Notes: a model not told the origin generated them from the letters alone. A DNA stretch of 64,000 bases from Bacteroidales bacterium (GCA_020636775.1 JACJXF010000001.1:286612-350611), one strand, 5' to 3'. Shown: positions 26,429-36,187, numbered from the stretch's first letter. Made by a program: numbers and translations.

Positions 26429-27055
26429 GTGAGCGATTATATCCGAAAACTTATTGAAGAAGGAGAGCATATCAGACAGGACTTCAAGTTTGAAATTGCT
26501 GATGTGAGAAAAATTGCCAGAACCCTGGTTGCATTTTCCAATACTGAGGGCGGTAAATTGCTTATAGGCGTGAAAGACAACGGTAAGATTTCGGGGATAA
26601 GAAGTGATGAAGAATTGTATATGATTGATTCAGCAGCTGGTCTGTATTGCAAACCTGAAATAAAATATTCAGTAACGAAATGGGTGGTGGAAGGAAAAAC
26701 GGTGCTGGAAATTGATATTCCCAGAGGTGATGAAATACCCTATCTCGCCAGATCTGAAGATGATAAATGGCTTGCCTATATTCGTGCCAGGGATGAAAAT
26801 TTTCTGGTAAACGCAGTACAACTCAGAGTATGGAAAAACAAAAAAAGAAACATGGGAATTTTTCTTCCTTTCACTGAAAATGAAAAGAAACTTTTTCAGT
26901 TTCTTCAGACAAACAACTCCATTAGTATTGACGAATTCTGCCTTCTGACCGGCTTAACACGAAAGAAAGCATCTGATATTCTTGTGCGTTTAATTACAAT
27001 AAATGAGTTGCAAATTCTGTATTCCGGAGAGGGTATACGATACGCGAACCGATGA
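26429..27055 (+). CDS. AlbA_2 (Schlafen-type) domain protein with C-terminal winged helix
   Basis: A 208-residue protein. The N-terminal AlbA_2 domain shows EGEHIRQDFKFEI, the ALVAFSNTEGGKLLIGVKDNG core and ERGDE-like DIPRGDEIPY. The last 70 residues (EKKLFQFLQTNNSISIDEFCLLTGLTRKKASDILVRL, residues about 153-190) look like a winged helix. AlbA_2 proteins bind nucleic acid or nucleotide and often act as regulators. The start is GTG at 26429; no in-frame ATG lies near. It stands just upstream of the signalling island and could regulate it, but that is inference. Confidence 0.8.
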   Translation: MSDYIRKLIEEGEHIRQDFKFEIADVRKIARTLVAFSNTEGGKLLIGVKDNGKISGIRSDEELYMIDSAAGLYCKPEIKYSVTKWVVEGKTVLEIDIPRGDEIPYLARSEDDKWLAYIRARDENFLVNAVQLRVWKNKKRNMGIFLPFTENEKKLFQFLQTNNSISIDEFCLLTGLTRKKASDILVRLITINELQILYSGEGIRYANR

Positions 27056-27207
27056 ATTGATTGCTTTTTGTTTTCAGGCCTGTTGAATTTGACATTCTAT
27101 TGTGAATATTCCCGCATAACTGCCTGACATTATTGATGAAATGCTTTTGGGAAGATGCAATTCACGGATTATTTTATTAGATTTACCTGTGAAATTAAGC
27201 TTAAACT

Positions 27208-28062
27208 ATGAGTCCTTCGGAGCAGGAAATTAGAGATGAGGATTTAAAGGATTTCCTTTTAACCATTAAAAGGCATTCGCCATATGATTTCACTGAATAT
27301 TCCCTTAAGTCTCTGAAACGAAGACTTTCCAAAATACTCCTCGAAAACAAACTGAATCTTTCGCAACTTGAAAAGGAAATCCTCCACAATACTGATTTCA
27401 TGGAAAAAGTTGTGAAAAGCATAACGGTTAATACAACCGAACTTTTTCGGGACCCCCAAACCTGGATGCATTTGAGGGATGAAATTCTTCCAAAATTTGC
27501 TTCCAGTAAAAAAATTAATATCTGGCACGCCGGCTGCTCTACAGGGCAGGAAGTATATTCCATGATGATTTTACTTGAAGAACTGGGACTGCTCGAAAAA
27601 TCAGAGGTTTTTGCCAGTGATATTAATTCTGATGTTCTTGAAACAGCAAGGGCAGGCAGGTACAAGTTCAGGTTTAATCAGGCTTATATCGAAAATTACA
27701 ATCTGGTTATGGAACATGTGCCCGACAAAACTTCACAACATGGTAAAGCTCATCATGAAAAGTTTTTTACTGTGGATAAGGTGGCCGATGTTATCCAGAT
27801 GAAGCCTTTTCTAACTGAAAAACCGGTTTATAAAAAAATTGATCTGGTAAAAGACGAGAACCTGTTCCACGTTAAATTTGATCTGATAGTTTGCAGAAAT
27901 GTAATTATCTATTTCAATTACGAACTTCAAAATAAGGTTTTTAATCTTTTTTATAATAATCTTTATGAAGATGGTTGCCTGGTGCTGGGAGTTCATGAAA
28001 GTATTCTTGGGCCCTTTACTGCAAATTTCAGTAAAAAGAAGCAAGCCTATTTTAAGAAATAA
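27208..28062 (+). CDS. CheR-type protein-glutamate methyltransferase
   Basis: A 284-residue SAM-dependent methyltransferase of the CheR family. The N-terminal helical domain (1-75) is followed by TTELFRDPQTW, the SAM motif WHAGCSTGQEVYSMM (about 109-123), ASDINSDVL, and the late IVCRNVIIYFN that is characteristic of CheR. The motifs are complete, so it should be active on glutamates of a receptor-like protein. The likely target is the membrane protein encoded 37 bases downstream. No chemoreceptor, CheA or CheW gene is present in the window, so this is probably a non-chemotaxis Che module. Confidence 0.92.
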   Translation: MSPSEQEIRDEDLKDFLLTIKRHSPYDFTEYSLKSLKRRLSKILLENKLNLSQLEKEILHNTDFMEKVVKSITVNTTELFRDPQTWMHLRDEILPKFASSKKINIWHAGCSTGQEVYSMMILLEELGLLEKSEVFASDINSDVLETARAGRYKFRFNQAYIENYNLVMEHVPDKTSQHGKAHHEKFFTVDKVADVIQMKPFLTEKPVYKKIDLVKDENLFHVKFDLIVCRNVIIYFNYELQNKVFNLFYNNLYEDGCLVLGVHESILGPFTANFSKKKQAYFKK

Positions 28063-28098
28063 AACGATGTCCGCTTCAACAAAAAATTTTGGAATCTT

Positions 28099-30756
28099 AT
28101 GAGTATTGCTCCTTCCATAAAATCGCGGCTCCTGATTTTGATTAGCATTTCAGTTTTGTTCTGGCTGGTTTGTTCATTGTTTTTGGTAGACAGGATAAAC
28201 CAGATAATATCTTTTGACAAGGCCAGGCAGGAAATCAGCAGGCTGCAAAATGATGCCGCACTTTTCAGGCTTGATGCAGAAAACCTGTTTAACACTTTTA
28301 AGCAAATAGCACCCGGGAGCTCATCCGGAGTAAATAATGATAGATTTGAAGAGATTTCAATTCAGGCAGCATCCAGTCTAGTACTTTTAAATTCTGATAA
28401 GCAGGTTTCAGGGAACCTGATTCTGAAAAGAAATCTTAAAGACGCCGACGACAATATTCAGGAATTGAAAAAAAAGACCTCAGAATTTGTGGGGCTATTT
28501 TATGAAAGGGGAGATCTGGGAAGCGGACTCATCAGGCAATGGAAGTCTTCCCTGGATGAAATGCTGAACATTCCCCGTTCATCCTTGCCTCAGAAATCAA
28601 TGGATTTCATAAGTAAAATTGAAGACCTGTCTGCCGATTTCCTGATTAACAGAAATTCCGATGACCTGTTGAAGATTATCGACTTATGGCAACTTGAAAG
28701 AAACCTGTCTCTTCCTGAAAACGCCATCAATTCGGAGAATGAAACACGCTTTTCCTCATTTATTGAGAAAACAAAATCACTCGCTGCTCTCTACCGGAAA
28801 GCCGGAAATAACGAAAGTACAGGCTTGCAGGCCGAGATCAGATTTAGTATTCTTCGCCTTAGTGACATTTGTCAGACACTAGAAAATCAGTCGGAAGAAC
28901 TGTATACCACTTTCTCACGGAAAATACTCCGAAACTTTGTACTTCTGATTATTGTCCTTGGCGGAGCCATAATGGCTCTTTTCATCGTTGGTCTTTCAGA
29001 ATCTGATCGTTCTCTTTCAGCATTAAGAAATTTTCTTACCGAACTTAGCTCCGGGAAAATCCCCGACAGGCTGATTCTCAGTTCCGGCAGTGAATTCAAT
29101 GAAATGGCAGAAAGGCTGAATGCTCATGTTGAAAGCCTGAACAGAAAAATTGTTTTTGCCGACCAGATAGGAGAAGACGACATTAAAGCCGATTTTCAGC
29201 CGGATGGCGCAGATGACGTTCTGGGTAACTCATTACTTAAGATGGCCAACCGACTTAGGGAAGCTGAAGAAGAGGAAATTACACATAAAAAGGAAAACGA
29301 AATCAGACGCTGGCTCAGTGAAGGAATGGCAAGTTTCGGTGAAATTTTCCGGTCGGAAAGGGAAAATCTGGATGAGCTCTCCTTTAAAGTCATCAAAAAT
29401 CTGGTAAAGTACATTAATGCTGCCCAGGGAGCCCTTTACCTTAATAATACCGAAGAAGAGCCTGCGGTAATTGACCTGGTTTCGGCTTTTGCATTCGACC
29501 GGCGGAAGTATTTCGACCGGCGCATTCATTATGGAGAAGGACTTATAGGAACCTGTGCACTGGAAATGGAACCCATCTACCTCACAGAGATTCCGGCAGA
29601 TTATCTTGAGATAGGATCCGGTATCGGAGAAGCAAAACCTGCCTCCCTGCTAATTGTCCCTCTCAAGCTTGAAAATGAACTTTTCGGAATTCTTGAGATT
29701 GCTTCCTTTAATAAACTTGAAGATTATGAAAGAGGATTTGTTGAGCAATTGGGGGAAAGTATTGCTACCACTCTGGCTTCTGTAAGGATAAATGAAAAGA
29801 CCGTCCGCTTACTTGAAAAATCCCAAAAACAGGCGGAAGAAATGGCTCGTCAGGAAGAAAAAATGCTGCAGAATATGCAGGAGCTCAAGAATGCCCAGGA
29901 AGAATCGATGAAGAAAGAAACAGAAATAACCGGTATCCTGAATGCGGTGAACTCATCCTCACTCGTTGCGGAATACAGCACCAGTGGCAGGTTTTCTGAT
30001 ATTAATGAGAAGTTTCTTTTTCTGCTCGATTCTCCCAGGGAACAGATTATTGGTAAACATCACAGCGACTTGTCGGCTGTTGATAAATATTCCGCTGAAT
30101 ACAAGGAGTTCTGGAAAAGACTAAGAGACGGGGAAACCATATCTCAGGTGGAACTATTCAGACTTTTTAACGGGAATGAAATATGGCTGAATCAAACCTA
30201 TACTCCTATACTCGACAGGAATGGCAGACCCTATAAAATACTTAATATCGCCCATGATATTACCCAGTCAAGGAAACAGGAGGAATCCCTTTTGAATCAG
30301 GCCAACGAGATAAAAAGAAGAGGTCTTGACCTGGAATCACTTTCAAATTCTGTGGATACAGCCATTATTAAATGTGAATTATCCAACGATGGGATCGTGA
30401 TGGATGCCAACGAAAATTATATTGAAATAACGGGATATACACGTAAAGAGATTCTGGGAAAAAATATCAGGGTGTTTCTTAAGGATAGCGAGAAGCAGCA
30501 ATTTGAGAAGATCTGGGAAGAAATACTTAGAGAAAAAACCTATAACGGAGTAATTCGAAGAACAAAACCTACAGGAGAAGAAATATGGCTAATGGCAACC
30601 TTTACACCAGTAAAAGACGAAGACGGGGATATTTACAAAGCCTATTTTCTGGCCCAGGATATCACTGAGAAGAAACTCAAATACCAGCTTCTTGAGGATG
30701 CCAATAAGGAAATCGACCGACTGAGGAAATTGTTAAACGATCCGGAAAATACCTGA
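28099..30756 (+). CDS. Membrane GAF/PAS sensor without output domain
   Basis: An 885-residue protein. Two membrane segments (about 10-29 and 273-296) enclose a periplasmic helical sensor region; a HAMP-like helix, a GAF domain (about 420-570, with GEGLIGTCALEMEPIYLTEIP), a coiled coil (about 570-625), and two PAS domains (about 630-735 and 755-870) follow. It ends 20 residues after the second PAS (WLMATFTPVKDEDGD) with no kinase, GGDEF, SpoIIE or MA domain. The sensor may signal through methylation of its coiled coils by the adjacent CheR/CheB, but glutamate targets were not mapped. It shares the GAF type with the phosphatase at 32898. Confidence 0.85.
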   Translation: MSIAPSIKSRLLILISISVLFWLVCSLFLVDRINQIISFDKARQEISRLQNDAALFRLDAENLFNTFKQIAPGSSSGVNNDRFEEISIQAASSLVLLNSDKQVSGNLILKRNLKDADDNIQELKKKTSEFVGLFYERGDLGSGLIRQWKSSLDEMLNIPRSSLPQKSMDFISKIEDLSADFLINRNSDDLLKIIDLWQLERNLSLPENAINSENETRFSSFIEKTKSLAALYRKAGNNESTGLQAEIRFSILRLSDICQTLENQSEELYTTFSRKILRNFVLLIIVLGGAIMALFIVGLSESDRSLSALRNFLTELSSGKIPDRLILSSGSEFNEMAERLNAHVESLNRKIVFADQIGEDDIKADFQPDGADDVLGNSLLKMANRLREAEEEEITHKKENEIRRWLSEGMASFGEIFRSERENLDELSFKVIKNLVKYINAAQGALYLNNTEEEPAVIDLVSAFAFDRRKYFDRRIHYGEGLIGTCALEMEPIYLTEIPADYLEIGSGIGEAKPASLLIVPLKLENELFGILEIASFNKLEDYERGFVEQLGESIATTLASVRINEKTVRLLEKSQKQAEEMARQEEKMLQNMQELKNAQEESMKKETEITGILNAVNSSSLVAEYSTSGRFSDINEKFLFLLDSPREQIIGKHHSDLSAVDKYSAEYKEFWKRLRDGETISQVELFRLFNGNEIWLNQTYTPILDRNGRPYKILNIAHDITQSRKQEESLLNQANEIKRRGLDLESLSNSVDTAIIKCELSNDGIVMDANENYIEITGYTRKEILGKNIRVFLKDSEKQQFEKIWEEILREKTYNGVIRRTKPTGEEIWLMATFTPVKDEDGDIYKAYFLAQDITEKKLKYQLLEDANKEIDRLRKLLNDPENT

Positions 30757-30759
30757 GGT

Positions 30760-31581
30760 ATGCCTGAAACAGGAATTGCAGAATTACAGGAAATCATAAG
30801 GGTTATTAAGCAAAAGTATAACTATGATTTCAGCGTATACAGCCCTGCTCCTCTGCGCTTCAGCATCGACAGGGTAATGCATAATCATTATCTGAAATAT
30901 CCTGAACATCTTGTAAGCAGAATTCTGGAAGATGCTGACTTTTTTGAGGAATTTCTTCACGAAATATCTCAATCATCCTTCGAACTTTTCAGAGACCCTC
31001 AAAGCTGGGATTTTATCAGGGAAAATATCCTGCCCTCCCTTTTTGCATCATCTGCAAAACCGGAAATATGGTTCCCGGCAGCCAGCAACGGAGCATCATT
31101 ATTTAGCCTGCTGATGATGTTAAAACTAAATTTTCCTGATAAAAAAGCACAAATAAGCCTTTCTTCACTTTCAGAAATCAACCTCAGTCAGATTTCATCG
31201 GGAATTGTATGCAACAGATGTGTTGAAGGTGGATTGGATAATTTCAGGAAACTATTCCCCCTTCATGAATTAAAAGACTTTTTTAAACCTTCAGGGAAAA
31301 ATTTTTCCTTTGAAGATCCTTCACTCAAAAATATTCATTTCATAAAACAGGATTTGAATTTTAATGGGATGAAAGATGGGGTCGCCATGATAATTCTGAG
31401 AAATATTCTTCTCAATTACAATCTTGATTATCAGAATATTGTGCTAAGCATTATTACCTCCCTGCTAAAACCCGGAGGATTTCTTATAATCGGGATAAAT
31501 GAAAACATTCAGGATTTTGTGAATTCCCATAAAAACCTTATCATGCTCGAAGGGCCTGAAAATATTTATAAAAAAATCTAA
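30760..31581 (+). CDS. Degenerate CheR-like methyltransferase
   Basis: A 273-residue CheR paralogue. The family N-terminus and SSFELFRDPQSWDF are retained, but the SAM-binding motif has become WFPAASNGASLFSLL in place of WHAGCSTGQEVYSMM, and the IVCRN motif is MIILRNILLNYN. It probably does not bind SAM normally, and may be a regulator of the active CheR or a decoy. The gene starts 3 bases after the sensor stop codon. Its last codons run AAA AAA ATC TAA; this A7 tract is where the cheB reading frame becomes open. Confidence 0.82.
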   Translation: MPETGIAELQEIIRVIKQKYNYDFSVYSPAPLRFSIDRVMHNHYLKYPEHLVSRILEDADFFEEFLHEISQSSFELFRDPQSWDFIRENILPSLFASSAKPEIWFPAASNGASLFSLLMMLKLNFPDKKAQISLSSLSEINLSQISSGIVCNRCVEGGLDNFRKLFPLHELKDFFKPSGKNFSFEDPSLKNIHFIKQDLNFNGMKDGVAMIILRNILLNYNLDYQNIVLSIITSLLKPGGFLIIGINENIQDFVNSHKNLIMLEGPENIYKKI

Positions 31582-31592
31582 AAACATTTTTT

Positions 31593-32147
31593 CTGAAAAA
31601 GCTGATAATCATAGGTGGCTCTGCCGGAAGTTTCAAAGTTGTGAATGAACTGCTCTTGCAGATTCCTTCCGATTTCAGTCATACCATTGTGCTCTGTCTG
31701 CATCGTCTCCGAAATGTGAGAACCGGATTTGCAGAAGCCTTGCGTATCAATTCCAGATTGAGCGTTACAGAACCCCTGGATAAGGAGATTATCAGACCCG
31801 GTCGTGTTTACCTCGCTCCTTCGAATTATCACCTGATGTTCGACAACTCAGGCAGATTTACCCTTTCAGTTTCTGAACCGGTAAATCATTCCAGACCCTC
31901 CATCGATGTCTGTTTCGAGGCAGCTTCGGATATTTACAGGGATAAACTTGTGGGTGTACTTCTCTCAGGTGCCAATAATGATGGAGCCAAAGGTTTGTCG
32001 TTAATAAAAAAAGACGGAGGACTAACAATTGTTCAGGACCCAAACGACAGTGAAATCCGGACGATGCCTGAAGCCGGAATCAACATGTTTCTTCCCGATT
32101 ATATCCTGGAAGCCACGAAAATCATTAATTTTATAAAAAATATCTGA
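31593..32147 (+). CDS. CheB-type methylesterase domain, non-canonical start
   Basis: A stand-alone CheB catalytic domain of 184 residues: KKLIIIGGSAGSFKVVN with the nucleophile Ser10, VLCLHRLR with the likely catalytic His, LAPSNYHL, and LLSGANNDGAKG with the catalytic Asp. No receiver domain. The frame is open only from 31572, and there is no ATG, GTG or TTG before 31641; GTG at 31641 would delete the GGSAG motif and the nucleophile. CTG at 31593 gives the standard family N-terminus and is used here. Alternatively a -1 slip on the A7 run at 31570-31576 would fuse it to the upstream CheR-like protein. It is followed 7 bases later by a GAF gene. Confidence 0.85.
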   Translation: MKKLIIIGGSAGSFKVVNELLLQIPSDFSHTIVLCLHRLRNVRTGFAEALRINSRLSVTEPLDKEIIRPGRVYLAPSNYHLMFDNSGRFTLSVSEPVNHSRPSIDVCFEAASDIYRDKLVGVLLSGANNDGAKGLSLIKKDGGLTIVQDPNDSEIRTMPEAGINMFLPDYILEATKIINFIKNI

Positions 32148-32154
32148 TCCTGCC

Positions 32155-32901
32155 GTGAAAGGAAAAAGTAAAATATCGCCCATCCCTGTATTGCTGATTG
32201 CTGTTGCATTCTCAGGCATGGCTGTATTTGCAGCCAACTGGAACTCTTTCTTGCTGGGGAAAAGTAAAATCTATCTTTCACTGGCATTTCTGGCAATATT
32301 ACTCTTGAGCGTCGGTTACCTTTATTTGTTATTCACCAAACTTCCAAAAGTTGCAAGTGAGAACAATGTGCCTGAAAAAAAAGATCCTGATGAAATACCG
32401 GAAAATGATAATCCTGACATCGAAAAAAACCCTTCACGTAGTCTGTTAAAATCAGTATTTACTAAAAATGATATTAAAGGAATCGGGGAAAAGATTTTAA
32501 GAAATCTCGCCACCGAATTCGAAATTGTTCAGGGAATTTTCTTTTTCAGGGTTCCGGGGGAGGATAGTTTCAAACCGGTCGCTTATTATGCTTATTATAG
32601 CGACAAACCACCAAAGGAATTTATTTCGGGGGAGGGAATAACAGGCCAGGCGGTTGCCGACAATAAAATTACCGTCATACAAAATATCCCGGATGATTAT
32701 GGTTCTGCAATCTCCGGCCTGGGAAGCGGGAAAGCAAAAATTATATACATTATTCCACTGGTCCACGAAAAAGAATCACTGGCAGTTGTGGAGATCAGCT
32801 GTTTTAAAGAAATTGATGAAGAACGTTTTAGCATGCTGAGTCAGCTGATGCGTGAGGGCGGACCAAGAATGGCAGCTGTTTTATCAGCCCAGGACAAATG
32901 A
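32155..32901 (+). CDS. Two-TM GAF-domain protein
   Basis: A 248-residue protein. Two membrane segments (about 11-28 and 38-60), an acidic, Pro/Asn-rich linker (68-92), and a GAF domain (about 105-245) with FISGEGITGQAVADNKITVIQNIP. No output domain. The GAF resembles those of the 28099 and 32898 proteins, so the three may respond to related ligands or form mixed complexes. The start is GTG at 32155. It overlaps the next gene by four bases (ATGA), indicating translational coupling. Confidence 0.78.
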   Translation: MKGKSKISPIPVLLIAVAFSGMAVFAANWNSFLLGKSKIYLSLAFLAILLLSVGYLYLLFTKLPKVASENNVPEKKDPDEIPENDNPDIEKNPSRSLLKSVFTKNDIKGIGEKILRNLATEFEIVQGIFFFRVPGEDSFKPVAYYAYYSDKPPKEFISGEGITGQAVADNKITVIQNIPDDYGSAISGLGSGKAKIIYIIPLVHEKESLAVVEISCFKEIDEERFSMLSQLMREGGPRMAAVLSAQDK

Positions 32902-35519
32902 GGAAAGAGATTTTAAATAGAGAAAGTCTGTCAATGGACGAGCTGATGCTTGCCCTGAGAACATTTATTCTGCTTTTTACAGCATTGATGTTTCTCTGGC
33001 TGATACAGATGCTTGTATCCAATCAGCCCTTTTCCCTGGCAGGCATCTCCGAAATTCATAAACAAAATCCTTCCATCTGGCTTGCCGATACCCTCCCCTT
33101 AATTTTAGGAATTTTCGCCTTCCTGTATCACAGAAAAAACAATAACATAATACAGGAAAAGCAAAATATTATTTCAGAGCAAAAATCCAGAATAGAAAAA
33201 TACACCCAATATGCAAACAGCATTGGTATGGGCGATTATAACTTTGCCATTGAGACTTCCGGCGAAGATGATAAACTCGGGCAATCCATACAGCTTCTTC
33301 AGAACTTTTTGAGGTTAAATCAAAAAAAAGAAAGCGACCTGAACTGGATAAATGAAGGAAAAGATGCGATCTCAAGAATATTGCGTCTTCATAATAAAAT
33401 TGATGTTGTGGCATTTAACGTATTGAAAAATCTGATTAATTATATTCAGGCGGTACAGGGCGCACTTTATGTTTATGATGAAGAAAGAAAGTTGCTTGTC
33501 AATGCTGCCACATATGCATATAACCGTCAGAAATTTTTACGACAGGAGTTTAAGATCGGACAGGGACTGGTGGGGGAATGTGCCTACGAAATGGATTTTG
33601 TTTACCGGACCGAAATCCCCGACGATTTTATAACCATCAGTTCGGGGATACTTGGAGATCAGAAGCCCAGAAGTCTGCTTCTTATTCCCCTTATCACAGA
33701 AGAAAAACTGCAGGGAGTCATCGAGTTTGCATCCCTGAACGACCGGTTTCCAAAACTTACCATCCAGTTTCTGCTGGAACTGGGAGAAACCATAGCTAGG
33801 ACACTCTACAATCTCAAAATAAACCAGAAAACGGAGACACTGCTTGAAGAATCCCGTTCCATGACCGATGAACTCAGGCAAAATGAACTTACCCTGCAGG
33901 AGAATGCTGAGGAGATGAAGGCTACTCAGGAAGAACTCAGAAAATCAAACGAAAAACTGGAAGCCAAAATTACTGAAGTACAGAATGCCCAGGGTAAACT
34001 GCACTGGTTACTGGAAAATGCTTCCGAGGTGATCTCAATCTATTCGGCCGACCATCAGATGACTTACGTGAGTCCTTCTGTTACCCGCATTCTTGGCTAT
34101 ACTCCCGAGGAAATGATGCTTGGAAAGGATTTTGAACGGCTGAGTCACGATGGAGCAAATGATCTCAGAAAACTTATCACCCAGGCGATTGAAGATCCCG
34201 CCTCCAGCCAGACAATTCAATATTCCTTTGTAAAGAAGGAAGGTGATAGAATTTATCTCGAATCCACCGCGAAAAATCTTCTGGACGACCCCGCCATTAA
34301 CGGGATAATTGTGAATTCGAGCGATATCACCGAGAGGAGGAGGGCTGAAAAGGAAGAAAGGCTGAAAACCAGAATGCAGTCACTTTCCGAAAATTCACTT
34401 GATATGATTATCAGGCTCAGTGCTACCGGTCATTTTCACTATGCCAACCCGGTTGTGGAAGATTACATTGGTATTGAACCTTCCGTGCTTCTGAATAAGG
34501 CATTGGGAGAACTCAGTTTTTCAGAAGATCTTTATAATTATTTCAAGGACTCTCTCGACCGTATGAGTGAAAAACCGGTCAAAACAAATCATGAATTAAG
34601 TCTCCCGGTAAAAATGGGAGAAAAACTGAGTGAGAGAATCATGAGTATTGATGCTATTCCCGAAATAACAGGTAATGAGCTTGAAACCATACTTTTCGTA
34701 GGTCACGACATTACAGAAGCAAAGAGGATAGAGAAGGAAATTCAGGTAAAAAATAAAAATATCAATGATAGTATTAACTATGCACAGAGAATACAGTCAT
34801 CCCTGCTGCCCGATATAAATGTGATTCGTAAATCCCTTCCTGAAAGCTTTATTTACTATAAACCCCGCGATGTCGTTTCGGGCGATTTCCCATGGTTTTT
34901 CAGAAAAGGGGATATAATTTATTATGCGGCGGTTGACTGCACCGGACACGGGGTTCCCGGAGCACTTCTTTCATTTATCGGCTTCTTCCTGTTAAATAGT
35001 ATTGCTGAAAGATCAGAAGGAAAGTCAGCCGCAGACATATGCAATGAACTGCACCAGAGTGTAAGGCGGACTCTTAAGCAGGATACCGAAAATCCTGATT
35101 CAAGGGATGGAATGGATATTGCTTTTTGTAAAATCAATCTTAAAACGAAGGAGATAGAGTTTGCCGGAGCCCATCGTCCCCTTTTATTCCTGAGTGAAGG
35201 CGAGCTTACTGAATACAAGGGTGATCGTAAAGCTATCGGGGGAATTGCAATGGGTAAAAAGATTGAAGAGGATTTTGTAAACAACCTGATCCCATTTAAA
35301 AAGTCGGATAAAATATTTTTCTTTTCCGATGGAATAACCGATCAGCTGGGAGGGCCTTATGGTCGGAAATACACAATTAACAGAATCCGGGATAAAATTC
35401 TTGAAAACCCCGGATATACAATGCAACAGTTTAATGCTATGTTTGAAGAGGATTTTAATGAATGGCAAAAAGGCTTTAAGCAACTTGACGATGTGCTCTT
35501 AATAGGTGTAGAATTCTAA
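32898..35519 (+). CDS. Membrane GAF-PAS-PAS protein with SpoIIE (PP2C-like) phosphatase
   Basis: An 873-residue protein with two membrane segments (about 22-41 and 62-80), a GAF domain (about 150-310, GQGLVGECAYEMDFVYRTEIP), a coiled coil (315-370), two PAS domains (about 375-490 and 500-620), and a C-terminal SpoIIE/PP2C-type phosphatase from about 640 (YKPRDVVSGDFPW, AAVDCTGHGVPGALLS, FFFSDGITDQLGG). Its layout is that of SiaA in Pseudomonas, which dephosphorylates SiaC. With SiaB and SiaC genes next in line, this is probably the phosphatase arm of a partner switch. The ATG overlaps the preceding stop. Confidence 0.9.
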   Translation: MRKEILNRESLSMDELMLALRTFILLFTALMFLWLIQMLVSNQPFSLAGISEIHKQNPSIWLADTLPLILGIFAFLYHRKNNNIIQEKQNIISEQKSRIEKYTQYANSIGMGDYNFAIETSGEDDKLGQSIQLLQNFLRLNQKKESDLNWINEGKDAISRILRLHNKIDVVAFNVLKNLINYIQAVQGALYVYDEERKLLVNAATYAYNRQKFLRQEFKIGQGLVGECAYEMDFVYRTEIPDDFITISSGILGDQKPRSLLLIPLITEEKLQGVIEFASLNDRFPKLTIQFLLELGETIARTLYNLKINQKTETLLEESRSMTDELRQNELTLQENAEEMKATQEELRKSNEKLEAKITEVQNAQGKLHWLLENASEVISIYSADHQMTYVSPSVTRILGYTPEEMMLGKDFERLSHDGANDLRKLITQAIEDPASSQTIQYSFVKKEGDRIYLESTAKNLLDDPAINGIIVNSSDITERRRAEKEERLKTRMQSLSENSLDMIIRLSATGHFHYANPVVEDYIGIEPSVLLNKALGELSFSEDLYNYFKDSLDRMSEKPVKTNHELSLPVKMGEKLSERIMSIDAIPEITGNELETILFVGHDITEAKRIEKEIQVKNKNINDSINYAQRIQSSLLPDINVIRKSLPESFIYYKPRDVVSGDFPWFFRKGDIIYYAAVDCTGHGVPGALLSFIGFFLLNSIAERSEGKSAADICNELHQSVRRTLKQDTENPDSRDGMDIAFCKINLKTKEIEFAGAHRPLLFLSEGELTEYKGDRKAIGGIAMGKKIEEDFVNNLIPFKKSDKIFFFSDGITDQLGGPYGRKYTINRIRDKILENPGYTMQQFNAMFEEDFNEWQKGFKQLDDVLLIGVEF

Positions 35520-35611
35520 GATATTCAAATTGCCTTTTAATTTTTTAATGTAAATTGCCTCAGGTTCAGGAAACCTCATTTGATCACTCAGGTTGACAAA
35601 AAATTTTTGAG

Positions 35612-36187
35612 ATGTTAAAACACTCATCTACATCCGGTTTTCTTGATTTCGTCTACGACTTTTACAAGGGGATGAAAGAACATGAAATAACCCTGGTTTA
35701 TGAAGGAGAGATCAATCACCAGATTATGAAAGCCTTTACTAGCCTTGCTGAGGGACACATGACCAAACATGCTGAGTCGGAGTTGCTTCAGAAAAAAGTG
35801 TACCATGTTATGGTGGAATGTCTTCAGAATATATCCAAGCATGCCTCCCACCCGGAAGTAAAGGATGATACGGATTATAACCGTGGAATTTTTCTCGTTA
35901 GCAGAAATAACGATGTCTACAATATAACAACAGGAAATATAATAAAAAAGGAAAAGATCCTATACCTGAAAGAGCTATTGGGCCATATTAATTCCCTCTC
36001 AAAAACCGACCTGAATGAGCTCTACAAAAAACAGCTAAAGGAAGGTCACTTATCGGACAAGGGAGGCGCAGGCCTTGGATTTATTGATATTCGCAGGAAA
36101 ACAGGAAAAGATCTTGAATATCAGTTTTTACCCCTTTCAGATTCTCACTCCTTCTTTCTTTTTACCTCAACTATTCCCCGGAAATAA
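35612..36187 (+). CDS. siaB: SiaB-family protein kinase
   Basis: A 191-residue soluble protein of the SiaB family, a GHKL-type kinase. The N-box-like VECLQNISKHA (Glu/Asn for Mg-ATP) is followed by the glycine-rich GGAGLGFIDIRRK lid. The N-terminal part (FLDFVYDFYKGM...EGEINHQIMK) is typical of the family. SiaB phosphorylates a threonine on SiaC in Pseudomonas. It lies between the phosphatase gene (92 bases upstream) and the siaC-like gene (19 bases downstream), the expected order. Confidence 0.9.
   Translation: MLKHSSTSGFLDFVYDFYKGMKEHEITLVYEGEINHQIMKAFTSLAEGHMTKHAESELLQKKVYHVMVECLQNISKHASHPEVKDDTDYNRGIFLVSRNNDVYNITTGNIIKKEKILYLKELLGHINSLSKTDLNELYKKQLKEGHLSDKGGAGLGFIDIRRKTGKDLEYQFLPLSDSHSFFLFTSTIPRK

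Noticed and set aside
26114..26470. 118-codon minus-strand open frame in the gap before the AlbA_2 gene
   Set aside because: It overlaps the starts of the genes on both sides in antisense, has no domain or signal peptide, and its Leu/Phe/Lys-rich makeup is what AT-rich DNA gives by chance.
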